Positions 51,251 to 63,449 of a stretch of 64,000 nucleotides of DNA are shown in pieces. The stretch lies in the NCBI GenBank assembly GCA_020226215.1, contig CM035232.1, positions 17,272,316 to 17,336,315 of the forward strand, given 5' to 3'. The translations under genes and the position numbers were made by a program. How positions within the stretch are numbered: position 1 is the first letter of the stretch; every line of letters begins with the position of its first letter. The notes below the pieces were generated by a model, which saw only the letters and a program-made list of their open reading frames with translations, was not told the DNA's origin and searched no databases. Source of the stretch: Sindora glabra. Its lineage: Eukaryota; Streptophyta; Magnoliopsida; Fabales; Fabaceae.

Positions 51251-54200
51251 TCTAGCTAACGCACCACTCTTCACCCACTTGATTCACTCTTCCCGCCATT
51301 TAAATCTGTAAATTGTAAGTAAAAATGCTATATAGAAGGATCAAACACTCTCTGCTAGCCACTTGTATTGACACAAGCTTGTGTAAGAAATTGCATTTCA
51401 TTTATATAAGGTTTTTTTTCCATTACCTTTATTTAAAATTTTTTAGATAGTTTATAGTAAATTATACTTTATGTAAACCCTAAATCATTCTTATTTAATA
51501 AATATTGTCTCTACTTATAATAATAAATTTCAAATTTTTAATAAATTGAAATGAAGTATAATTTTAAATTATGAAATATATTTAAATTATCTTAAATGTT
51601 TGTAATTATGAAAAAATTTCTCATTTTGCCGTAATACTAAAATTGTAATACTACTTCCTATTATATTTTAATAAATTAATAGTTTTAATATTACAATTGA
51701 ATAACTCTTAAAATTTTGATTGAATAGATTTTAAAATTAAGAGAGTAGCTTTCTAGTTTATATGATGATAATGCTTAAAATTTATTTTATAATTATGATA
51801 AAATTAATGTTCATTTATTGTATTTTAAAAATATACTTTAAAAATATACTTGTATAAATTAAGTAGATTTAATTTTTTCAAATATATATATGCTGATTGG
51901 TTCAACTAGTTAAACTAGTTTGACCTTCACCTACTTGTATTGCTAAGTTAATAGCTGGACTAGATTTTAAAACATTGTTTTTATATTAAATGTCCAAAAA
52001 AAATTTACAAAGTATTATAATTTATTTTATTGTATTTATTTATAGTCATATATTTAGATTTAAAATGACTTAACTTTGAACATGTGGTATAATAATTAAG
52101 TAATGTGACATATATCAAAATAATCCAATTAAATTAAATTGTAAACTTATTGAAAGATAAAACATACAATAGAGAAAATTAAAAAAAAATGGACAATTAA
52201 ATTTTTGAGTTATTTAAAATGTTTTTATGATGAAAAATTATATTATATTATATTATTATAAGCTAAAGATATTTACATTTAAATTGTGAATAACAAAAGT
52301 AAATAAGAGAAAAAGAAAAATTATATAATGACATAAATAAAAAGTTGTTTAATAAAAAGGAGTGCTAAAATGAATACCTAACAATTTTTCAATTAATGTA
52401 TATTTATGTGAAAATATTATACTCAAAAAATTGATATCACAAATCAATTGAAGAAAATAATTAAAAATATTTAATTTTAATTTTTATACATTTTCATTGA
52501 ATATATTATATAATTAATTATTTTAATTGATACTTAATACATTTATTTTTTAACATATTAAAAATAGCCTTTCATAATAAATGTAAATATATGACATTAT
52601 ATATGTATTATTTAATGGTATTAGCTACTAATATGTAAAAAAAAAGGAGTAAAGCAAAGAAAAAAAGAAAAGGACCCATAATAGTGTGTTGTAGGATAAT
52701 ATAAGAATTAAAAATAAAATTAAGTTAAATTAGATTTATATCTTATTTAAATAATTTCATACAAATTTAATTATTTTTAAACTTAGTATCTGAATTATAC
52801 AAAATGAGAGCAAATGTAGAAAAGAAGAAAAAATTGTACAACTAATAAATTAAAATAAAAATAAATAATCGGTAAATTGTATAGTAAAACAACATGAAAA
52901 ATAAATATGTTCTTAATTGATTAAATTAAAATTTTCAATTATATTAAGCTTATTTTATAATAGAAATTATTCTATATATATATACATGTATGTCAATGAT
53001 ATTTACATATGAATATTAAATATTTGGGTGAATGTAAAGATAAATATATAAAAAAATAGATAAAATGTTGGAACTGTACATAAACCTAAACAAAATCTCA
53101 ATTAATTTAAAATTAATTTTAATATTTAATAAAAAATTATAAAAGTATTAAAATTTAATACATAATATCTATTTTATAATTATAATTAGATTTAAATTTA
53201 AAAAAAATTAAAATGTGAAATAAGAATTGAAATTTATGATATATAGTAAAATAATTTAGTTAAATTAGATCTTCAACTTAATAAAGAAATTATTCTTAAA
53301 AACCTCAAATACTGTATATTTATATTAGGGGTCTTTATATATTGTATTAATAATAAAAAAATGATCAAACAAAAAAAAACTCTACTTAACTAAATTTTTT
53401 CTTATACTTAAGAATTCCATTGAATTTAAAATTGATATATTAGCATAATTTTTTATCTATCAATATCAATGTATTGATTATTTTGCTCTTACATTTTTCA
53501 AAACATAAAAAAGTCTCTAATAGCTTTTCCTTATATTGAAAGATTTAAAATACAATGCTAGAAAATATATGAAAAATATATCAATAAATTTTATTAAATA
53601 AATATATTTATAACATAAATATAAAGGAATACTTGTCAACCTCCATCCTATTATAAATAAAAATATTTGGTCACATTATTAAAATTAAAAGAATAGAGTG
53701 TACATTATAAAAGGTGTATCTTTCAAATTATGTTAATTATTTTTTTTTGTGTAAAAGATATTAAGTAGTTTTAACTTCTATGAAACATTGTGAAATATCA
53801 TGATGACATAAATATTATTCTTAATAAAAGGGTATGGCACAAGTTGATATATTGTCTTTGATAATTAGATATGGGTTAAAAGAAGTTGGTATGCTCCAAT
53901 TCTACTTCATTATCATTCCTATTACTATGTACTTTGGAGATATCTAATAATTATATTGATGTTCAATAAATATTTTGAGTTAAATTACTTTCTTATTTAT
54001 TATTTTTTCACTTTCAAATCATTAATGGTAAAAAATGGTTTGTGCTATTAATTTTTTGAGTGCACTTATACAAATTTAACCTTTGAAACCCTGACTTTAC
54101 AACTAAAATTAATGTCAAAATAAAAAATAAAAATAATATTTTTATTTCTAAATCTGATGATTAAACATTAATTTATAATCATTTTTTCTAGTGCACTAAT

Positions 54201-54640
54201 ACAAAATAATAACGGTCATCAATTATATTTGAAATTATTTTTCATATTTCATAATTTTAAAAAAGATTTCATTTTTCATTTTAATTCATTCATCTAAATT
54301 GAAATGATAAAATATCTTTTAAAATGATTTTGCACAAGAAATAGTTATAAAAATGGCTAATTATAAATAATTAATTTAAAAATAATTGTAATTTGATATT
54401 TTATAATTGATAATATTAATTAATTGTTGTTTTTGAATGGAAAATTTTTACTTATAATTTTTATCTTAGAAACAATTTTGATTACAAAGTTAATTTTAAA
54501 TGATTAATTTTTATATAATCAAATAAGTTAAAAATAAAAAAAAATTTCTTCATTGAGGATGTGAAGAAAGATTTAATGGGAAAATTTTTTTACACAAATA
54601 GTATGATATTAATATTTAAATAAAGAGTTTAAAATATTTT
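51250..54640. other. AT-rich DNA within the CACTA element; part is inverted Helitron-family sequence
   Basis: No gene is recognised. The reverse complement of about 52200-53200 follows the AT-rich repeat units of the Helitron (compare 39110-39400: AAATAATTAATTGTATATTATAT and TGATATCAATTTTT-type blocks). This is therefore probably a minus-strand copy of the same family. Its ends were not located. The rest is unassigned. Confidence 0.45.
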
Positions 54641-55123
54641 GTACTGGTGACTTATTCAAACCACTCATATAGTTTGTATAAACCTCGCATATACAAACCA
54701 TTCATGTGGTCTTTATATGCTCCTCACATTTTTTATAAAAAAATAAAGGGGGACCTATATAGATGATATAGTTGTATGTATAAACTCATTCTATACAGAT
54801 CACACATGGTCTGTGTAGAGCGGGGCTATATAGATGGCGAGTCATCTATATAGGTCCTCTCAAATTTCTTAAGTTAGAAAATTTGGGGAGACCTATATAG
54901 ATGACACTATTGTCTGTATAGCCCTTATACAGACCACATGTATAGGTTGGGACTTATATAGACAATCTTATCGTCTGTATAGCCTTAATCTATACAAACC
55001 ACATATTTATATAGACAACTTTTATTATCTGTATAGGTGTTTTTAATTTTTTTTAAATCAAATTTCTAGAAGTCAATACAAATGACCAAGACTTTGTCAT
55101 CTATATAGGTATTATTTATTTAT
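54640..55123. repeat. CACTA subterminal repeats, right end
   Basis: About ten copies, in both orientations, of GACCTATATAGATGACA / GTCTGTATAGGCC-type words, matching those at 41680-42250. Confidence 0.8.
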
Positions 55124-55204
55124 CCCCAAATTGTTATAGTGTGAGGTGGACTCATTCTTTGGATAATAATTAAAACTAAATCAAATATTTTATAATGAGA
55201 AAAT

Positions 55205-56010
55205 ACTCTTAGGTGATATTTAGTTCATGGAATCATATATTCCAAATAATCTTAATATTTTTGAAAATATGATTCCTAAGAATTTAATTTTTTAGAAATG
55301 TGAAATTACTATATTTGACTCATTTAGAAATATTCTTAAAAAATGTTACGATATTGTATTTTAATTATTTTTTATATTTCAAGATATTATTATTCACCAA
55401 CAATATCAAAAAATTAGATAGTTAACTATGACGACTAGTAGTGAGAGGTGATCAACAATGGTAAATAATAGTGGGTAATAACCGACATTGATCTTTAATA
55501 GTGGGTGGTGGCTATTAAAGGTCATTGGCAATGGATGATACCAATGGCAATTACCTATTACGGGTAGTGGGTAATGGCTAGCAAAGGTTATTAATGATGA
55601 ATAGTAATGAAAATGATCTTCCATAGTCGATGGTGAATGGTGGCTAATAATAGTCATCAATGATAAATGATAATTGACAGAAGTTATGCACCAACAATAG
55701 GTGATTGAGAGTAATGGTCAATAACGGTGAGTGATAAGATGTTAATAGAGATAAAGTTTTAATGAGAGGATGAACAAAATAGGCTATTTATATTATTAAA
55801 ATATTTTCATATTATTGGATTGTAAGATACTCACTTTTTCTATAGAAATATTTTGAAAGAAATTTGGGTTAAAAATATTTTTGAAAATATTTATATCTTT
55901 GAAAATATTTTTAAAAAAATTAAATCAAATATAAAAATCATAAATTCCTGTGAAATATTCTTCAAAAATATGAAACATATTCTATGAATTAAATGCAAGC
56001 TTATAATAAT
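55205..56010. mobile_element. Non-autonomous DNA element with inverted ends
   Basis: ATTTAGTTCATGGAATCATAT at the left (about 55220) pairs with the reverse complement of the right end, ATTTAATTCATAGAATATGTT (about 55995). Both subterminal regions are rich in TTTGAAAATAT words. No transposase was seen and the target duplication is unclear. A degenerate minisatellite occupies its middle. Confidence 0.5.
55425..55740. repeat. Degenerate minisatellite
   Basis: Repeated words of the type GTGGGTAATGGC / GGTGATCAACAATGG / AATAGTGGGTGGTGGC with a period of roughly 25-45 bp. The apparent minus-strand frame here is a product of the repeats. Confidence 0.65.
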
Positions 56011-57310
56011 ATCCAAAAGAAAATAATTAATGTAATCGGTCACTATACATTCTTTGTTACCCTTAGAAAAAAAAAAGAATATATTTCAAGCTTTGATATC
56101 ATTATCTAACTAGTTTATCTCTCGTGCATATGCATGGTTATATATTATTTTGCTGCAACTGATATAAGAAAAATGTATATATAATGGAAAAAAGGGAGTA
56201 GTTCAAAATGCGTTTGAATCAAGCCTACCATGTTTACTTTACTGTCATATATACAATGATTCAAGATATGACCAATAATTTAAACCATTGATTTTCTTTA
56301 TCAAACAGGTTGCTAAGAAGTTGAAGTGGATGCTTTTGTCACTGATCCTTTGAAATATTCAAGTAATTTTTCAATTTGCAAAAGCAATACAAGCTTCAGT
56401 TAAACAAAAAAACAAAAAGATAATACAATTTGTTCTCAATTGATTTGATAGTTGTAAAATTCAATATTTTAAAAAATAAAGGATATTTCAGAGGCGTTAT
56501 CAAATAAAATGGATTCTTTTTTTAAGAATAGAAGGGGAAGGGGATAGTTTTTAAGTCAATTTTATTCATAAGGAGTTGAGTGCCATTTATGTTGCTCCAA
56601 TTTGTATGCTTCCTACACTGTAATGAAGCAATAGAAGGAAAAGAAATCTAAAGATTTAATTTATTTTTCATGCCTTCGCGCAAGCTTGCGATTTAAAGAA
56701 TTGCCGAGTTTTAAAAGTATAACTAACGATTTAAAGCATTAAACTTTTATTCATACATTTTTCTCAAAATAAATACAACATATCTTTCTACACTTAAATT
56801 TATCACATACTTCCAGTGAATTACATACTGTTTAACAAATGTCAATATTGTGATTGACTAAATTACAATAAACCATTTTCATTTAAAACTACTGATATAT
56901 TAGATAATTGCAAATAAAATCCTGAGTAGCACCATTTTCACCACATGGCTAGAGATGAAAAAAAAAATTAAAGAATCAGAACATAATTTGTAATAGTTGT
57001 ATCATAATAGAACTCAACAAAAGAAATAGAAACAGTTATCTAAAATCCTACTTACCGAAATTGAATGTCCAAATACACTGTTTCAAAGTACAATCTATTA
57101 GAATAATGGAACAAAGATCTACTATATTGTCCAAATTTCCAATAGTTTTATCATGATCATGATATAATTTAAAGCACGTGCTAGAAATTTGCCAAAAAAA
57201 TGGAATAAAGATCTGGTAAATTGTCCAAATAGTTAAAAGCAGTATCATGTTAATAAATATGTAAGTATTAGAATAAAAAAACATAAGTTTCAACTGCTCA
57301 ACAATATCAA
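56011..57310. other. No recognisable gene
   Basis: AT-rich DNA. CTCGTGCATATGCATGG near 56122 resembles a Helitron hairpin but lacks a CTRR end. Short frames have no domain that I recognise. Confidence 0.4.
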
Positions 57311-57318
57311 CTAGTGAG

Positions 57319-57845
57319 TAGGGGTGATCATTAGTCAGTTAATGGTGGTTAAGACTATTTTTTAACTCGATCGTTCTTAACCGAAATATATTTTTTTTCA
57401 ACCAACCAAACTCGATTGTATAACCTTAATCGAATTTAACCGAAAAGTTCAGTTTTGATCAGTTTAAAATTTGCAAAAAAAAAAATTTAAAATACCTGAA
57501 TAAATTGATTTAAAAATTAAAATTAGTTTACAAACACACGTTAATACCATAATTCTATTAATATAAATATAATAAGAAGTAATCAAGTATTAAATTATAA
57601 AAATAATTAATAAAATTTTAAATATGAATTTTTAAATAAAAAAATTAATATAAATTTTGATTAATATCGGTTAAGTTCAATTAATTGCAATTAAGAATTT
57701 TCACCTGTAATTAACCAACCATTCAAAATTTACAAATTTTTTCTTCCATTTTTAATCAATAGTGATATATTAATCGCTCTTAACCACCCAACTTTAGGTT
57801 TGATCGGTCAGTTAAGAGTGGGTTAGAAATTTTTTATCACCCCTA
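57319..57845. mobile_element. hAT-type MITE with perfect 8-bp target duplication
   Basis: A 527-bp element starting TAGGGGTGATCA and ending TTATCACCCCTA. It is flanked by a perfect duplication CTAGTGAG (57311-57318 and 57846-57853). Subterminal regions carry repeated TTAACCG / TTAATCG / GGTTAAG words. There is no coding content. The 8-bp duplication and TAGGGG ends place it with hAT transposons. Confidence 0.9.
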
Positions 57846-57853
57846 CTAGTGAG

Positions 57854-58508
57854 AATAAGAATGTTGACACAAGGGTCAACTAGTCCAAGATCAATAGGAC
57901 ACTTGTAAATTCAAAAACAAATGTTTCGACCCATTTAAATAGGCATACACAACACCAAACCATAAACCTAAATGAAAGAGTAGTTCTAGAAGTTAACAAA
58001 AATGAAAATCGTATAAAATTTTAGAAAGTTGAGTGTTATGACATAGCCTATTGGTTTCTTTCAATTCCATCTGGAATTCAGTTATAAAGGCCACAAGAAA
58101 ATCAGTACAAATTATTTGCCAAATTTAGTTATAAAGCTAGCAGTCCACACAGGCTAACATACAAATTAGCTGGGCCAACCCACATTAATTTTTTTTAATT
58201 TTTGATAAATTGCATTCTGGTAGCACTCTATAGACTTATTTTCAAAGAGGTGCTAGCGCTAAACTTCCTTTCAAAAATGTGCTAGTTTTATGAATTATAA
58301 CTTTTATATTTCCAAAATATCCTTTTTTAATTAGGCGCCATTCTGACCTATTTCATGCGAGACATTCATACTTTCGTCATGCATTGTTATCACAAATTGT
58401 TGGAATTGAAGTCATTTTTTATCGCCTTCATTTTTTTTATTGCCTCTGATTGGTCTGCTTTTTTTATTGTAATCGCCTCTGTTGGTCATTTTTATTTTTT
58501 GAATCATA
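57854..58508. other. Spacer and possible left terminus of the MULE
   Basis: No gene. The stretch near 58200-58330 (GATAAATTGCATTCTGGTAG, then GCACTCTATAG and AGGTGCTAGCGCT) resembles the terminal regions of plant Mutator-like elements and may be the 5' end of the MULE whose transposase follows. Its partner end was not found within the window. Confidence 0.35.
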
Positions 58509-61081
58509 TTGTTACCAGGTATTTGTAAATTTGCTTTGTTAATGGAACAATGCATGTTGCTCGTATCTAAGTGTAGGGTTAAAATTGTGGCATTAAAGAT
58601 TAATACTGGAATAGAATATGATGATTTAGTTCAAATGATGTGTGTGAATTTTAAAGATCTGTTTCCTGGTGATTTTTTCCTGTTATATTCTCTCCCTGGC
58701 CATTTTATTTGTTTACTGAGGAATAGGTCAAAACTAGATAATATGATTGACTTAGTTAGAGTTCTAGACTTGAAATATTTGAATATGAGTGTTAATGTAT
58801 CATATTCGCTTTGTGATGGTGTTTCTATTTTTGAGAGATAGGTTACTATTTTTGATGTTATTGAGTGTGATGTTGTTTTGGTTCCAAGTTTGTGTTCTTC
58901 AAACACTGAGAAGGTTTTATTGTCCGATTCATGGTCAAGTGGAGTAAGTCACATTAGGTAGAGGTTCCTTGGTGGTGTTGTTAAGTTTAGAAATGCATTG
59001 TGTAAGTATTCGATTGAGAGAGGTTTTTCATTTGATTATGTTAGGAATACAAAAACAAAAATAGCAATTGTATACTTAAAGAAGCATTCGAAAGGTTGTG
59101 AGTGGGCTATTATGGCTTCATTGTCCAAAGTGAATGGGTGTTTCTATATTAAGAAATTAGTGAATTATCACACTTATGGTCTTATGTTAAATAGTTCAAC
59201 TTCAAATAGGATGGATTCCAAATTGATTTCTGAATTGGTGGTGGATTAAGTTAAGGGATCCCCATCATTGATAACCAGTGAAGTTGTAAATCATTTTCAA
59301 AACAATTATGGATTGGCAATTTCTTATTGCAAGGCATGGCGTGCAATGGAGAAAGTAAGGGATATAGTATTTGATGATTTTGATGACTCATTCAAACAAA
59401 TCAGTTAGTATGTATGTGTTATGAAGGAAGTGAATCCCGGTAGCTACATTGTGATGGACGTGAATGACAGTAATAGGAGATTCAAAAGGATGTTTGTTGC
59501 ATTTCGTGCTTGCATTGAAAGATTCATGTTCTGCAGACCACTTTTGTTTATTGATGGGACTTTTTTGAAGTTCAGGTTTAAGGGGATTATCTTATCAGTT
59601 ACGAGCAAGGATGGCAATCAAGGGGAGTAGTTTTTGAGTCAGGAACGATGCTTTTTGGGTCCTTTAGTTAGTGTTACTATTTTGCAGGTCAAATAGTAAC
59701 ATGGCATCCTTTTATTTTTTTTGTCAGGAAACAGTAACATGGAAGGTCTTTTATTTTTTACCTTTTTTTTTGTTAGTATTTTCATGTAAAATATGCCCTT
59801 ATTTAGATGTTTTATTATGAGTTTTATCGATATTACTGTTTGAAAAGAAAATAGTAACATCAATAAATTTGATAGATTTGTAGTTTGTATAAGTTATATT
59901 AATAGTTGGATATATTGATTTGGCTGTTGGATTGATATTACTGTTAGGAGAAGAAATAGTAACATGAAAGCAGTGTGGTTATCTTTATTTTAATGGCTTA
60001 TATTTCTGTTTGGTGTAATTATTGCATTTCAAGGTTGTTTCCTCTAGCTTTTGCTGTGATTGATTCTGAAAATCAAGAAAACTGATTTTGGTTCCTTTCA
60101 TAGTTGTCCACTGTACTTGATGTAGACCGAAGTGTGACTTTTATTTCCAATCGTAATTTAAGATTGCTCAAAGTAATGCTAAAGGTTTTTCCAATAGCAC
60201 CTCATTTTTTTTGTTTTCATCATTTAAAACAAAATTTAAGGGACAGATCCAATAATGTTACATTTTCAAATTCCTTCAGGGAGCATATAGTTCACTTATT
60301 TAGATTATGTGCATATTCCCCAACAATAGGTTCATTCATTAAGAACATGGTAGTTTTCAAATGGGAAGGAGGTCGAAATGCTGAGAATTTCTCATAGGGC
60401 TTACACTAAAGTGTTAGTCGAATGCTTTTAGCCATAGTTATCATTATGGTAAGATGACATCAAATGCAATTAAATCTTATAATTCATGGATTTGTAATGT
60501 GAGAAAATTATCAATCATAAATATAGTTGATAATATTCGTTCGAAGTTGATGGAGTGATTTGCTAAATGAAGGTCATAATCACTATATTGGAATGGTGTT
60601 ATTTGTCCAATATAGTTATCGAGATTAGAATTACACTCAAGGAAGTACAGAGGTTAGATGGTTAGGAAGTCATCACAAACTATTTTTGAGGTGTTAATAA
60701 ATCTAACTATGTGTGTGGATATTTTCCAATGCAGTTGCACTTGTAACTAATGGCAATTGGATGGCTTTCCTTATGTGTATACAATTGTTGCTATAAAAAG
60801 ATATGGGATTTTCTTTGAATGAGGTTGTTAAGAATTATTTCCATGTTAGCATGTATAGGAAGATTTATGAACATGTGATACATCCCGTTCTTACAATGTT
60901 GAGGTAGGAGGTTGCTATAGGTGATGAAGCAACTATCTTACCTTCAATTTCAAAAACACAAGTAGGCAGACCTAAGAAGATGAGGATTAGGTCAAAGGAT
61001 GAGTGTGTTAAGAAGATTAAGTGCGGAGGATATAGCAAACTAGGACATCACAATAAGAAAAGTTATAAGGAGTTAGCTTGA
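58509..61081 (+). pseudogene. Mutator-like element (MULE) transposase remnant
   Basis: Plus-strand pieces follow the MuDR-type order. An N-terminal region (VKIVALKINTGIEYDDLVQM). A MuDR zinc-binding-type segment at 58998-59249 with KHSKGCEWAIMASLSKVNGC and FYIKKLVNYHT. Then YGLAISYCKAWRAMEKVRD near 59310 and the catalytic core start LLFIDGTFLKFRFKGI near 59550. After an interruption of about 0.4 kb come LFPLAFAVIDSENQEN near 60035, TFISNRN near 60140 and FCFHHLKQNLRDRSNN near 60210. A degraded SWIM zinc finger CSCTCN.WQLDGFPYVYT lies near 60735. The C-terminal knuckle KCGGYSKLGHHNKKSYKELA, with two cysteines replaced by Tyr, ends at 61081. The catalytic Asp in the SDRN-type motif is Asn. Several frameshifts and stops make it inactive. 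Confidence 0.8.
59625..60033 (+). other. Interruption of the MULE transposase; intron or insertion
   Basis: Coding stops after DGNQGE and resumes with LFPLAFAVIDSEN near 60035, preceded by TTGCATTTCAAG, a good splice acceptor. The donor side is unclear. The interval contains four or more copies of the hairpin word (A)TAGTAACAT with facing TGTTACTATT / ATTACTGTT. These are also tandemly repeated downstream of the transposase at 61.2-62.1 kb. Confidence 0.5.
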
Positions 61082-61179
61082 ATGGAGTTTATTTTTATGG
61101 TACAATTGCATTTGTTATGATTTTTTTCTTTTTTTGTGTAAAAAGGAATAGCATTGTGATTTAAATACATTAATCTAAG

Positions 61180-62170
61180 TGATTGTTAGTTAATATTAGT
61201 ACTTGACATGATCTTGTTTGGTTAAAAACTAAAAACTACATAATTACTTGGATGTTACTATTTTGATCGAAAATAGTAACATTAAGGTAGACGCTCATAA
61301 ACATAGGGTAAATGGATTTTGAATGTTGAAAGTAAAACATGCTGTGTATTTATTAGTTTTAGTATTAACATTAATAAAAAAAATAACAAATTAGTTGCAT
61401 GTTACTATTTTGATTGGAAACAGTAACATCAATAAAACTTGAAATTATTTGATTTCTGAATGTTAAAGAAAGCTGAAAACTAGTACTCTTTGGTTAATAT
61501 TATTACTTAACATGTTCCTATTTGGTTGAAAATTAAAAACTACACAATTACTTGAATGTTATTATTTTCATCAAAAATAGTAATACTAATGTAGAAGCTC
61601 ATAAACATATGGTAAATAAATTCTGAATATTAAAAGTAGAACGGTGTTGTGTTTTTATTAGTTTTAGTAGTAGTATCAATGAAAAAATAACAAATTAGTT
61701 GCATGTTACTAGTTTAATTCCAACGGTATTTTGCATATGGCCATTTTATGTTATTAAATAACAAGGTAAGAGTTCTGAAGATAGGGTAAATAAATTCTAA
61801 ATGTTAAAGTAGACTATAAAGAAGAATATGTTTCATTTTTATTAGTTTTAGTAGTAACATGAATGAAAAGTAATACACAATTGCATGTTACTATTTTGAT
61901 CGAAAACAGTAACATCAATGTAAAAGTTCATAAATCATAGGACAAATGAATTCTAAATGTTAACATAAACTAGAGATAAGAATATAGTGTACTTTTATTA
62001 ACATTTACAATTGAATGTTATATATGATTGAATGAAAAGTAATACACATTGCATGTTACTGTTTTGATTGAAGATAGTAGCATCAATGTAAAAGTTCATA
62101 AATCACAGAATAAATGAATTCTGAATGTTAACATAAACTGGAGATAAGAATATACTGTACTTTTATTAAC
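61180..62170. repeat. Tandem repeats built on a palindromic GTTACTATTTT hairpin
   Basis: The imperfect palindrome TGTTACTATTTTGATCGAAAATAGTAACAT, or a variant, recurs near 61253, 61403, 61557, 61705, 61881 and 62057, so the units are about 150-176 bp. The first four form two higher-order units of about 300 bp (CTTGGATGTTACT.. then TAGTTGCATGTTACT..). The last two are 176-bp units. Shared spacer words are AAAGTTCATAAATCA, GGTAAATGAATTCT and TTTTATTAGTTTTAGTAG. Confidence 0.8.
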
Positions 62171-62490
62171 ATTTACAATTGAATGTTACATATAATTAAG
62201 TCTATGATTTTACATGAATTAAACATTACATATATGCATAATATATTAACTTTAGCTAGAAGGATTGAAATTCATGAGGAATTTAATAACTAATATTGCT
62301 CTGTATTTCTTCACAGATTCCACTGAAAATTATTCTTCAAACTCTTTATTGTTGAATATATCCTCTATTTATTTGCAGATAAAAATCTCGCAATCTTGCT
62401 TGAAATTGAAAATTAAAGGAATGAGTTAGTTTAGTACCTCCTGGTTATGGTACTTTTGGATTAGAAAAGAAATTGTTACTTATGATGAAT
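62171..62490. other. No recognisable gene
   Basis: AT-rich spacer between the hairpin tandem repeats and the hAT-like element. Nothing recognised. Confidence 0.35.
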
Positions 62491-62498
62491 GTTCCTAT

Positions 62499-63441
62499 TA
62501 AGGGTGGAAATTTAGAGTAATCCACTCAAAAAGGACCGAACCGACCAAAGAAATGGTAGACACGATCAGTTAAAGTTGCTTTATCGGATGAAGGCGGATA
62601 AAATAAGGAGAAGATAATATGCTTTTGGTTGGAATTAGTTTGTTATGTCTCTAACCGAAGAAGTCTAAAACCAACTGATTGGGAATAAAAAAATGACTTC
62701 ATTTTAAACTAACTCTTTAGTTTCATTTGCAGACTTGCCCTATCTCCTTCATTTGCATAATCCCATAAGAATTAGGAAACTTGTAAGGAAAAAGGGTTGC
62801 AAATTCGAAACAGAATATTATGGTGAAGGAAGAAATCAAGTTTGGGTGAGTGAGGGCAATATTGAAGGTTTGAATTTTTAAATAAAGGATAGGAGTTGCA
62901 GAGTTGTTTCTGGCTTTCTACAAAGTGAAAGAACAATAATGCACAACAATACACCAAAATTTTTCCTTCTCTATAACTTTGTTTTGCTCTAATATGATGA
63001 TTTCTTTAATTTTAAATTCAATCTCTTTCTTTTATCCTCAAAACAATCCTTCATTGTTGTTTGATTGTTGAGTTTCATTGTCGATTTGATCTTATTTTGC
63101 TTAGGAAGAGTTAAATGGCAAGACAAGATCAATCTGCACCACCTATAAACCAAGGTAACTTTAATTAAAATGGTTGGTATCCCACTTTTATTTTTTTGTT
63201 TGACTCTTTCATCTGCTTTCATTAAATTTATTGGATTTAGGAGTTTTTGTAATTGTTCTCCGTTGCTTTTTTAAAAATGACCAAAGTCGAATGTACCCAT
63301 TCATATCTGAAGTTATTGATTTATTTTGGTTTGATTGATACATTCGATCGGAATTGGATGAGTTTTTTTTAGATTCTAATTAGCCATGGTTGGTTGGATT
63401 TAGGCTTCTTAACCGACACTACTCGACCGATTCCCACCCTA
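62499..63441. mobile_element. hAT-like element with degenerate 8-bp target duplication
   Basis: The left end, TAAGGGTGGAAATTTAGAG, pairs with the reverse complement of the right end, TAGGGTGGGAATCGGTCG. The flanks GTTCCTAT (62491-62498) and GTTCCTGC (63442-63449) match at 6 of 8. Subterminal regions carry GACCGAACCGACC / ACTCGACCGATT words. Inside, an ATG at about 63115 opens a short frame, MARQDQSAPPINQ, followed by a splice-donor-like GGTAAC. This could be the first exon of a deleted transposase. Confidence 0.6.
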
Positions 63442-63449
63442 GTTCCTGC

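Larger units (their letters stand above)
41646..55141 (-). mobile_element. CACTA (En/Spm-like) transposon, with nested insertions
   Basis: The ends are CACTACAAAAAAAAAAAAGG (41646) and, reverse-complemented, CACTATAACAATTTGGGG (55124-55141). Flanking trinucleotides TAA (41643-41645) and TGA (55142-55144) agree at 2 of 3 bases as the 3-bp target duplication. Both ends carry many copies of a subterminal repeat with TCATCTATATAGG and TATACAGATGACA. The interior has minus-strand sequence related to the TNP2-type transposase and a second En/Spm protein, both decayed. AT-rich Helitron-family pieces lie inside at 48.9-50.15 kb and about 52.2-53.2 kb, which explains much of the 13.5-kb length. Confidence 0.82.

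Noticed and set aside
55406..55660. 84-residue minus-strand frame rich in His and Pro
   Set aside because: It is produced by the minisatellite at 55425-55740.
56115..56150. CTCGTGCATATGCATGG as a third Helitron 3' end
   Set aside because: The stem is poor, no CTRR terminus follows at the right distance, and the flanks do not match the other two ends.
61180..62170. CRISPR-like array, because of regularly spaced palindromes
   Set aside because: The setting is a plant nuclear genome; spacers are related to one another, unit lengths vary (about 150-176 bp), and no cas-like gene is present. They are diverged tandem repeats.
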